Assembly: GCA_002731985.1 (NCBI GenBank)
Contig: PCCT01000106.1
Location: 1-10,605 of the forward strand
Length of the DNA stretch: 10,605 nucleotides
DNA from: Nitrospinota bacterium
GTDB taxonomy: Bacteria; Nitrospinota; Nitrospinia; Nitrospinales; VA-1
Reading direction: 5' to 3'
The notes under the pieces were generated by a model that worked only from the letters and a program-made list of their open reading frames with translations, made no database searches and was not told the DNA's origin. A program made the position numbers and the translations under genes. Below, piece after piece: positions 5,674-10,605 of this stretch (within the stretch, counting starts at the first letter, position 1; each line of letters begins with the position of its first letter).

Positions 5674-6402
5674 ATGACTGAAAAAACTCCATCCCTCAAA
5701 GAAAAACTGGAGAGTTCTAAAAAATACCTTCCAAACGCCGATCTCCAGGGGGCCGATCTTGAAGGTGCCGATTTGGCAGGAGCGACGCTGACTGGCTCCG
5801 ATTTGCGAGGAGCCAACTTGAAAAAAATATTCCTCAGCGATTCCAAAATCTCTAAATCCAACCTGACCGGGGCAGACCTGACTGGCGCAAATCTTAGCGG
5901 GGCGGACTTGAATAAATCTAACCTGGGAAAAGCCAACCTTCAAAACGCCTATCTCAGACGTGCCGATCTCCGTGGAGCCAATTTAAGCGAAACCAATCTT
6001 ACTAAATCAAATCTCAGAGAATGCGCGTTATTTAAAGCCTGGTTCAAGAAGTCTGATTGCAGTGGAGCTAATATGCAAAACATTAAAGGCGCGCAATCGA
6101 AAATGCAGGGTTGTATATTAGTAGGAGCCAAGATGGCAGGAGCAGACCTTACAGGAGCCCGGCTTGAAAGAGCCAACCTAGAAGATGCGTGTTTGCAGAC
6201 GGCAAACCTTAACCGGGCTTTTTTAAATGACACGAACCTCAATCGAACCGACCTTCGTGGGGCCAATTTGCGCTATGTTGCAGGGTTGACCCGGGAGCAA
6301 GTCAAGCTTGCTCGTATCGATAAAAATACCCTTATGCCTGATTATCTTAAAGTCAAATGGACTTCGCAAAGCGCGTTTGATATTTTGGACGTCGAAAAGT
6401 AG
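5674..6402 (+). CDS. Pentapeptide-repeat protein, 36 uninterrupted repeats
   Basis: This 242-aa protein has a short charged N-terminus (residues 1-21). Residues 22-201 follow as 36 consecutive pentapeptides of the A(D/N)LxG type, with no break in register. They predict a right-handed quadrilateral beta-helix of nine coils. The centre (SDCSG through CILVG, about residues 127-151) has weaker repeats with Cys, Met and aromatic residues where Leu is usual. A C-terminal tail of 41 residues starts VAGLTREQVKLARIDKNT, a capping segment common in this family. With no signal peptide it should be cytoplasmic. Known relatives range from DNA-gyrase mimics (Qnr, MfpA) to proteins of unknown role. The sequence does not show Qnr-specific loops, so function stays open. 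AAGGA lies about 8 bases before the ATG. Confidence 0.92.
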   Translation: MTEKTPSLKEKLESSKKYLPNADLQGADLEGADLAGATLTGSDLRGANLKKIFLSDSKISKSNLTGADLTGANLSGADLNKSNLGKANLQNAYLRRADLRGANLSETNLTKSNLRECALFKAWFKKSDCSGANMQNIKGAQSKMQGCILVGAKMAGADLTGARLERANLEDACLQTANLNRAFLNDTNLNRTDLRGANLRYVAGLTREQVKLARIDKNTLMPDYLKVKWTSQSAFDILDVEK

Positions 6403-6533
6403 ATTTCTATATTTGAAAAGGAATGATAAATAGAGTTTGTTGGACCATTTTCAGGAACTGACATCGAAAGACGTGCTATCCCTTGAAAACCAGTGCCAGT
6501 GAGGCTCCCTGTTTTCCTGTCACACTGAGCAAG

Positions 6534-6601
6534 TGGTCTTGGCAGGAAGCTTGCCAAAGAGAGCTTTGCACTGTTAAACAAATGCCTCCCTGCCAAGACC
6601 A
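6534..6601. repeat. 13-bp perfect inverted repeat with 42-bp interior
   Basis: TGGTCTTGGCAGG (6534-6546) and CCTGCCAAGACCA (6589-6601) match without error. The interior includes AAGCTTGCC and no reading frame of note. It sits between the pentapeptide and GDPD-family genes, where an extended hairpin transcript, a very small mobile repeat or a terminator-like structure are all possible. No target-site duplication is evident beside it, and there is no T run. Confidence 0.6.
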
Positions 6602-6661
6602 TACAACTTACTAGTAAGAGTTCCATCCTTTGTCCGGCTCTGAATCAATGAAAGCCAGCTC

Positions 6662-7729
6662 ATGACAAGAAAATGGAGGAGGAGAGTTAAAATCACCGCA
6701 TGTTTGGTGATCCTTTCGATAATTCTTTTCATTTTCAGCAGCCATAGTCTTGCGAAATGCCCCACAAGGATGGGGTCCGTATATCTTCAAGATAAATTTC
6801 TGGTGATTGCCCACAGAGGATCGGTCGCCAAGTTTCCAGAAAATACGTTTCCCGCTTTTCAGGAAGCCTTAAACATAGATGGAGCCAACTCTCTGGAAGT
6901 GGACCTGTCATTTACAAAAGATCGGGAGATTGTGCTCTGGCACGATTGGGATCCTAACAGCCCCACGGCCCTTTTCAGGCAGGAGGGAAAGGAACCGATT
7001 GCAAAATTTTTACCTTCCAACCCCTCATCCAGTGAGTCAAGGTGGAGACAGAAAATCAGTGAACTCACCTTGTTACAGTTTAGAGATCATTACGGGTATG
7101 AAGACAAAATTACCCACTCCAAATCCAATGCCCGGATTCCGGCATTTCATGAATTTATTAAATGGGCGGGCCAACAAGATAAACTCAAGTTGGTCCTCCT
7201 GAAGTTCAGGGTTCCAGCGGATGAATTAAATTTATTTCCGGTTATGCTGAAAAAGATTAAGGGTTTTATTGACAGCCTTGATTTTCAGTTGCGCTTTCAG
7301 TTGGTATTTTCAATTCCACACAAGGACGCATTAAGCCGGATACAGAATCAATTCAGTGAGTTCACATTTTCTTATGATCGGGAAGTTCCCGCGGTTGGAA
7401 TCGTGAATTACCATCGATTCACGACCATCCCGCGGGCTATGGAATTGAAAAATAATTTTGCGGCGATAGGGCTCACGGTCCCGCATACTATTACTAGTAA
7501 GCCAACTATGGATCCGTGGGAAATATATCAACATATATTGAGTCTGGATTTTAAAATTCGTGATAACTACAGAGAAAGCAGTTCCAAATATATAAAACTA
7601 ATCAGTTGGACCTTTAACGATGAGAAAAAGATGAGGTGTCTGATTAATCTGGGAGTCGATGGAATTGTGACAGACAGGCCAGGCGTATTAAAAGATCTGG
7701 CTCTGGATATGGGGAAAATTTTAGATTGA
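6662..7729 (+). CDS. Exported glycerophosphodiester phosphodiesterase-family protein
   Basis: This is a 355-aa GDPD/PI-PLC-like TIM-barrel protein. Such enzymes hydrolyse glycerophosphodiesters to glycerol-3-phosphate and an alcohol. Residues 1-31 form a basic start (MTRKWRRRVK) and hydrophobic segment (ITACLVILSIILFIF), so it is exported or anchored in the inner membrane facing the periplasm. Family motifs are AHRG (H51, R52), ENT (60-62), E79-x-D81, H94-D95, the IPAFHEF segment (159-165) and the C-terminal WTFN and GVDGIVTDRPG. The strand that usually reads E-x-K reads L179-L-K181, so the lysine is kept but the third metal-binding Glu seems replaced by Leu. The region between residues 98 and 150 is longer than in minimal family members. 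The SD before this ATG is weak (GAAAG). A GGAGGAGG lies inside codons 5-7, without a suitable start after it. Confidence 0.85.
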   Translation: MTRKWRRRVKITACLVILSIILFIFSSHSLAKCPTRMGSVYLQDKFLVIAHRGSVAKFPENTFPAFQEALNIDGANSLEVDLSFTKDREIVLWHDWDPNSPTALFRQEGKEPIAKFLPSNPSSSESRWRQKISELTLLQFRDHYGYEDKITHSKSNARIPAFHEFIKWAGQQDKLKLVLLKFRVPADELNLFPVMLKKIKGFIDSLDFQLRFQLVFSIPHKDALSRIQNQFSEFTFSYDREVPAVGIVNYHRFTTIPRAMELKNNFAAIGLTVPHTITSKPTMDPWEIYQHILSLDFKIRDNYRESSSKYIKLISWTFNDEKKMRCLINLGVDGIVTDRPGVLKDLALDMGKILD

Positions 7730-7780
7730 GACGACACGCATTGAGGGAACTGAAAAGTAGCAGGAGGGGAGGCCAACTAT

Positions 7781-7810
7781 CGGCACTGTCCCAAAAGCGG
7801 GACAGTGCCG
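7781..7810. terminator. 12-bp stem-loop between convergent genes
   Basis: CGGCACTGTCCC (7781-7792) pairs perfectly with GGGACAGTGCCG (7799-7810) around a 6-base loop, and the flanks (TAT / GATA) nearly extend the stem. It lies between the convergent GDPD-family gene and the 58-aa gene, the usual place for a two-way terminator. Neither strand has a T run after the stem, so it may instead protect mRNA ends. Confidence 0.6.
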
Positions 7811-7822
7811 GATAATGGTTTG

Positions 7823-7999
7823 TTAGGCAAGAAAAGGTTCCTGGCTAACAGGAGAAGGCTTTTTCTTTCGACCCTTTGCTGGTTTACTGTAGAGGAAGGG
7901 GTCTTGACATAGCTTGTCTGATCTTTTATTCAGTGCTTTTTGAGAAATAACTTTCTGTAATTTGCCAGAAGGACCGTAAACTTTAACTTCATGAATCAT
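7823..7999 (-). CDS. 58-aa basic protein, unknown
   Basis: A complete reading frame from ATG at 7999 gives a 58-aa protein. The N-terminal half (MIHEVKVYGPSGKLQKVIS) has a strand-turn-strand look, with YGPSGKL forming a likely beta-hairpin. The C-terminal half is strongly basic (KRSDKL, then AKGRKKKPSP) and likely disordered, which would suit nucleic-acid or ribosome contact. The single Cys lies in the middle. The SD is weak (AGGG about 10 bases upstream). It converges on the GDPD-family gene, with a strong stem-loop 12 bases beyond its stop. The family is not recognised. Position, codon pattern and the downstream stem-loop favour a real gene. Confidence 0.6.
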   Translation of the reverse strand: MIHEVKVYGPSGKLQKVISQKALNKRSDKLCQDPFLYSKPAKGRKKKPSPVSQEPFLA

Positions 8000-8266
8000 G
8001 TCTTATACCCTGAATAATTTAAATAAATTGGAAGCTTCTCTCCAGAAGAGAATTGCAAAAGAGAGTCATTCTAGATTACCCAAATTAAAATGCCGTTAAC
8101 CAAACATTAAGATTTATTAATATTCCAGAGCTTCCATGAGAGTTAACGAGATTGAAGCTCCTTCCAGAAAGGCAGATCTCTTTCTTGTAACGTACTGGCA
8201 ATTAAGTACTTTTAAATTCCTCCAGTAGGCTGGTAACTGCGGGATAGTTAGGAAGAATACTCAAAA

Positions 8267-8468
8267 ATGATGAAAAATATAAAACAATTGATTTTAGTTT
8301 TCCTGACGATATTCCTGTTATCTGCATTCGGTTACTCGAATGAGTTTTAAGGAGGGGTCGGATGCTTACAAGCGAAAAGATTACAAGACTGCATTTAAGT
8401 TGTGGAAACCATTGGCTGAGCAGGGAAATGACGATGTGACTAGACCCCGTTACTTATACCAGATTTAA
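8267..8468 (+). pseudogene. Truncated, frameshifted Sel1-repeat protein gene
   Basis: Two adjacent ATG codons (8267, 8270) start a clear signal peptide (MMKNIKQLILVFLTIFLLS, then AFGYS). The frame ends at a TAA after NEF. Skipping one T in the TTTT run at this point (GAGTTTTAAGG) restores FKEGSDAYKRKDYKTAFKLW and then KPLAEQGND. That is the opening of a Sel1-like repeat protein, whose family consensus is roughly G-x2-AY-x3-DY-x-TA-x3-W-x-PLAEQG. The family consensus then breaks off after GND and the frame ends at 8468 in unrelated sequence, so the following repeats are lost. An AGGAAGA precedes the start. Intact relatives are exported repeat proteins that mediate protein contacts. The T-run change alone could be a sequencing error, but the 3' loss could not. 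Confidence 0.75.
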
Positions 8469-8524
8469 GATTCAGTTTTCATAAGTCATAATTGTGAGAA
8501 TAATTGGGAAATTGCCCAATGTCA

Positions 8525-8553
8525 TTGACGAATAATTGTTAAGCACCTATCCT
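8525..8553 (+). promoter_or_regulatory. Candidate promoter of the secreted-protein gene
   Basis: TTGACG (8525-8530, 5 of 6), a 17-base spacer and TATCCT (8548-8553, 4 of 6) predict a start near 8560 and a leader of about 34 bases. An overlapping alternative uses TTGTTA (8536-8541) with TATAGA (8560-8565). Confidence 0.45.
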
Positions 8554-8593
8554 GATTGATATAGAATATATTTTTCCTCTGGAGGGTTGATCA

Positions 8594-9268
8594 ATGAAGC
8601 TCTTTAATCCTTTCTTTATATCTATTCAGGTCCTTTTTGTCGTTCTGGTGTTGCGGAGTGACTCTCGTGCGGCGGACGATACATCTTGCGCCGCTTTGCT
8701 TTATCCTCTGGAGAGCGAGATTGAATCTATTAAGGGCATGGGGGGTATTTGGGGGCTGTTCGAAAAAAACTATAAGGTGCGCAATCACGCGAGGGTCAGT
8801 CTCAAGCTGGATTCCAAAATCATGGTCCTGACTTTTAACTTGAGACACTTGTGTGAAACTCAGAATGGTATTCCTTTTGGCGAGATCGCGCGGGTGATCG
8901 TTCCCATTCTCAAGGAAAAAGGGGAGCAGGCGTTTAAGGAGGAAATGGTCAACATTGGGCATACTTGGATAAAAGCAGAAGAACTGGTTGTTTACGCCAG
9001 ATTCGCGGAGAAAAATCAAAACCGTAAGCTGGATTTTAATGTAACAAGTAAAACGATTGCGGAAGCGCAACCTTTTGTTGACCGCATGGTAGCCTTGGCC
9101 CAAAAAATTGGTGAGATTGAATCCGATGTGATTTTGGCCGACGCGAAAGTCCTCATCAGTGACATAGAAAAATATATCGCGACCACTCCCTACATCATAC
9201 AGGCTCTCAAGGAAAACGGAGAGGTCCCGCATGCGCGTTATATCACAGGCGATTCCGACGCTATGTGA
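8594..9268 (+). CDS. Secreted protein of unknown function
   Basis: This 224-aa protein starts with a typical signal peptide: a short basic start, a hydrophobic core (IQVLFVVLVL) and a likely cleavage after SRA at residue 26. The mature protein should be periplasmic or secreted. It is mostly helical, with two Cys (32 and 87) that could form a disulfide and a distinctive core: FEKNYKVRNHARVSLKLDSK, then VLTFNLRHLCETQNGIP (about residues 78-94). I do not recognise a named domain, but this core looks like a conserved motif of an uncharacterised family. GGAGGG lies 7 bases before the ATG and a candidate promoter precedes it. It converges on the ArsC-family gene with only 10 bases between stops. 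The antisense frame over 8591-9232 is a shadow. Confidence 0.8.
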   Translation: MKLFNPFFISIQVLFVVLVLRSDSRAADDTSCAALLYPLESEIESIKGMGGIWGLFEKNYKVRNHARVSLKLDSKIMVLTFNLRHLCETQNGIPFGEIARVIVPILKEKGEQAFKEEMVNIGHTWIKAEELVVYARFAEKNQNRKLDFNVTSKTIAEAQPFVDRMVALAQKIGEIESDVILADAKVLISDIEKYIATTPYIIQALKENGEVPHARYITGDSDAM

Positions 9269-9278
9269 AGAAGGGTTT

Positions 9279-9629
9279 CTACAGCAGGATACTCAACACT
9301 TGCTCCGGCGGACGACCTATAGCGGCTTTGCAATTGGCCAGCACGATGGGGCGTTCTATCAGGATGGGATGCTTGATCATGAACCCGATCAACTCGTCTT
9401 CGGAAAGGGAGGGATTGCTGAGTCCGTACTCGACATATTCATCTTCTTTTTTACGCATCAGGTCACGAGGTGCTAGCCCGAGTAGCGCGAGAATCCCTTT
9501 CAGTTTTTCAGCCGTTGGCGTAGCTTTGAGATATTCGACGATGACTGGAGTGACACCCTGTTGCCCCAGCAACTCCAAGGTCTGCCGCGATTTGCTACAT
9601 TTCGGATTATGATAAATAGTTACAGACAT
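9279..9629 (-). CDS. arsC: ArsC-family (glutaredoxin-type) arsenate reductase-like protein
   Basis: This is a 116-aa thioredoxin-fold protein of the ArsC/Spx/YffB superfamily. The N-terminus TIYHNPKCSKSRQTLELL places the catalytic Cys at residue 11, matching Cys12 of plasmid R773 ArsC. The three arginines that bind arsenate there (R60, R94, R107) all have counterparts: DLMRKKEDEY, HPILIERPIV and IGRPPEQVL. That supports glutathione/glutaredoxin-dependent reduction of arsenate to arsenite in the cytoplasm, rather than the Spx-type role. No arsenite pump or arsR is present in the window, so it is a stand-alone copy and could have another thiol function. There is no SD before the ATG, only an A/T-rich leader. 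The upstream stretch has runs of A and G. Confidence 0.9.
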   Translation of the reverse strand: MSVTIYHNPKCSKSRQTLELLGQQGVTPVIVEYLKATPTAEKLKGILALLGLAPRDLMRKKEDEYVEYGLSNPSLSEDELIGFMIKHPILIERPIVLANCKAAIGRPPEQVLSILL

Positions 9630-9722
9630 GAATTTAATTTTTGCTTATCGCGGGAAGTGGATTTTTTTTGCTCCCCCCCCACGTTGGAGGGCGAGTAGTG
9701 GTGCAGCTTCCTACCCATAGCT

Positions 9723-9791
9723 CCCCCTTTACCAAATAGTTCTTATAAGTTTAACATTTGGACTACTATTCGGGGGTCGGGTCACTACTAT
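9723..9791. repeat. Nested inverted and direct repeats upstream of arsC
   Basis: CCAAAT (9732-9737) and ATTTGG (9756-9761) are inverted. AATAGT (9735-9740) and ACTATT (9765-9770) are inverted too, and CCCCC (9723-9727) faces GGGGG (9772-9776). ACTACTAT occurs directly at 9762-9769 and 9784-9791. The left arms overlap, so alternative foldings compete. The stretch lies between yqhA and arsC, both on the minus strand, and no protein frame there is convincing. Confidence 0.3.
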
Positions 9792-9870
9792 CCACGATAG
9801 CATTTCACCACCAACTGCTCACCTTACAGTTAAGATTAGTATTTCCCAGTCAGGGCTCAAATATGTCACA

Positions 9871-10395
9871 TCAGTGTTCAGCAGTGCCCGAGGCAATTCT
9901 ATCCATCAGCGCAAAGAAAACACCACTTAAAACAAAAGCCATGTGAATCACGACCTTCCACAAGAACATATCTGTGTTGGCCTCTGTTGGTTCTCCAGGA
10001 ATCTCCATAAATGTTTTGAGAAGATCAATGGCCGAAATCGCTACAATGGCCCCGATAACTTTTAACTTGAGTCCACTAAAATCAACTTTCCCCATCCAGT
10101 CAGGTCGATCGGAATGGTCACCCACATCTATTTTTGAAACGAAAATCTCGTATCCTGAGAAAATGATCATGAGCAGTAAAGACCCAATCAAGGTCATATC
10201 CACCAAAGCTAGAACGCCAATAATAACTTCACTTTCTGAAGCATTAAAAACTTGAGCGGTCAGATGTGTCAGTTCCTGGGAAAATTTTATAAAAAGCAGA
10301 ACAATGCTGACAACTAGCCCAAGAAAAAACGGAGCCAGTAACCACCTACTGTTAAAAATAAATTTTTCTAAAAATTGCTCTATTTTTTGCGACAT
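9871..10395 (-). CDS. yqhA: YqhA-family (UPF0114) inner-membrane protein
   Basis: This 174-aa protein is slightly longer than E. coli YqhA (164 aa) and matches it along its length. It opens with a short amphipathic start and SRWLLAPFFLGL leading into the first span (about residues 17-37). The family hallmark is VDMTLIGSLLLMIIFSGYEIFVSKID (about 65-90), with the second span. LKLKVIGAIVAISAIDLL follows (third span), then WKVVIHMAFVLSGVFFALMDR (last span). The role of the family is unknown; distant links to channel or transport proteins have been suggested but are not shown by this sequence. GGAG lies about 5 bases before the ATG. It is separated from arsC by about 240 bases, so co-transcription is uncertain. 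Confidence 0.92.
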   Translation of the reverse strand: MSQKIEQFLEKFIFNSRWLLAPFFLGLVVSIVLLFIKFSQELTHLTAQVFNASESEVIIGVLALVDMTLIGSLLLMIIFSGYEIFVSKIDVGDHSDRPDWMGKVDFSGLKLKVIGAIVAISAIDLLKTFMEIPGEPTEANTDMFLWKVVIHMAFVLSGVFFALMDRIASGTAEH

Positions 10396-10434
10396 GATTT
10401 CTCCGGTTAAAGTACATTGATACCTTTTTAATCA

Positions 10435-10536
10435 TTACTTCCTATGTCTCTCCATCCCCGCCCCTTTGATCATCTTTCCCGGTATCACATCATCCAAATC
10501 ATCTGTGTGAGTGCTAGGGATATAGACTGTACGTCT
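10435..10536 (-). pseudogene. Possible C-terminal remnant of a lost gene
   Basis: A 33-codon frame between two stops contains VYIPSTHTDDLDDVIPGKM and ends GAGMERHRK. It has a natural-looking composition but no start codon with an SD, and no upstream continuation in the same frame. It lies directly upstream of yqhA on the same strand. It may be the scrap of a decayed gene or chance. The remaining bases to the right edge show nothing else I can support. Confidence 0.25.
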
Positions 10537-10605
10537 TCAAATGAATGTGGACAAAGAATTGATTTAAGCTAGAGATACATTTGGTTTATAGTCCCTCGGT
10601 AAATA

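Noticed and set aside
5593..6266. Long minus-strand frames opposite the pentapeptide-repeat gene
   Set aside because: The repetitive codons of the pentapeptide array create an open antisense frame. The products are low-complexity echoes (SAPVRSAP-like).
8085..8201. 38-codon minus-strand frame from a TTG, with CLSGRSFNLVNS
   Set aside because: It loosely recalls PilZ-like text but lacks the family's RxxxR and D/N-x-S-x2-G motifs, has a distant SD and a rare start, so it is not supported.
8591..9232. 213-codon minus-strand frame opposite the secreted-protein gene
   Set aside because: The plus-strand frame has a signal peptide and a strong SD. The antisense product has neither and follows the same codon boundaries.
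9231..9612. Plus-strand frames opposite arsC
   Set aside because: ArsC is identified by its catalytic residues on the minus strand, so the plus-strand frames are shadows.
9666..9692. Runs of T and C followed by GGAGG as a terminator for yqhA
   Set aside because: The stem is poor and the T run precedes the possible stem on the wrong side for the plus strand. It looks like simple homopolymer sequence.
10564..10605. Minus-strand frame entering from the right edge and stopping after 13 codons
   Set aside because: Too short to distinguish from chance and carries no motif.

Overview
The window looks like a chromosomal stretch from a Gram-negative bacterium of moderate to low GC. Evidence for that is a YqhA-family (UPF0114) membrane protein, a stand-alone parvulin, proteins with signal peptides, and good Shine-Dalgarno (SD) sequences before most genes. 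A Nitrospinota-like or deltaproteobacterial-like host is possible, but nothing here (no rRNA, no marker operon) settles it. No tRNA, rRNA, CRISPR array, transposase or phage gene is visible.

Layout. At the left edge is the 3' end of an unknown plus-strand gene (to 131). It is followed by two minus-strand genes: an antibiotic-biosynthesis-monooxygenase-fold protein (165-470) and a cold-shock protein (641-841) with a clear promoter and hairpin terminator. A roughly 520 bp sparse region follows, with at most a 30-codon reading frame (1080-1172). It leads into a plus-strand tyrosyl-tRNA synthetase (1481-2692) of the HIGH / KxSKS type with a C-terminal S4 domain. To its right, two very small minus-strand membrane-protein genes lie in tandem. 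One is intact (3083-3241, 52 aa) and one is decayed (2723-3066). A 60-aa plus-strand gene (3437-3619) with a strong terminator and a 228-aa unknown gene (3847-4533) follow.

From 5394 down to 4562 on the minus strand lies an apparent operon: ppiC-type parvulin, a 48-aa single-span membrane protein, and a cupredoxin gene broken by a frameshift but still carrying its copper-ligand motifs. Divergent from ppiC is a pentapeptide-repeat protein with 36 pentapeptides in perfect register (5674-6402). Next come a 13-bp inverted repeat, a membrane-anchored or exported glycerophosphodiester phosphodiesterase-family protein (6662-7729), a stem-loop, and a small basic minus-strand protein (7823-7999). A Sel1-repeat gene broken by a one-base frameshift and 3' truncation lies at 8267-8468. 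After it are a secreted protein of unknown function (8594-9268), a convergent ArsC-family reductase (9279-9629) and the yqhA-like gene (9871-10395).

The genes do not form one pathway. Two themes stand out. First, many very small genes were recovered by direct reading: four credible intact CDSs of 48-60 aa. Second, there are several independent gene relics: cupredoxin, Sel1, a small membrane protein, and possible C-terminal scraps at 1080 and 10435. This suggests an accessory, decaying region between conserved housekeeping genes. I see no clear new defence or biosynthetic system. The best leads are the synthetase with its altered KMSKS loop and structured leader, the GDPD-like protein that seems to lack one metal ligand, and the ppiC/small-membrane-protein/cupredoxin cluster.
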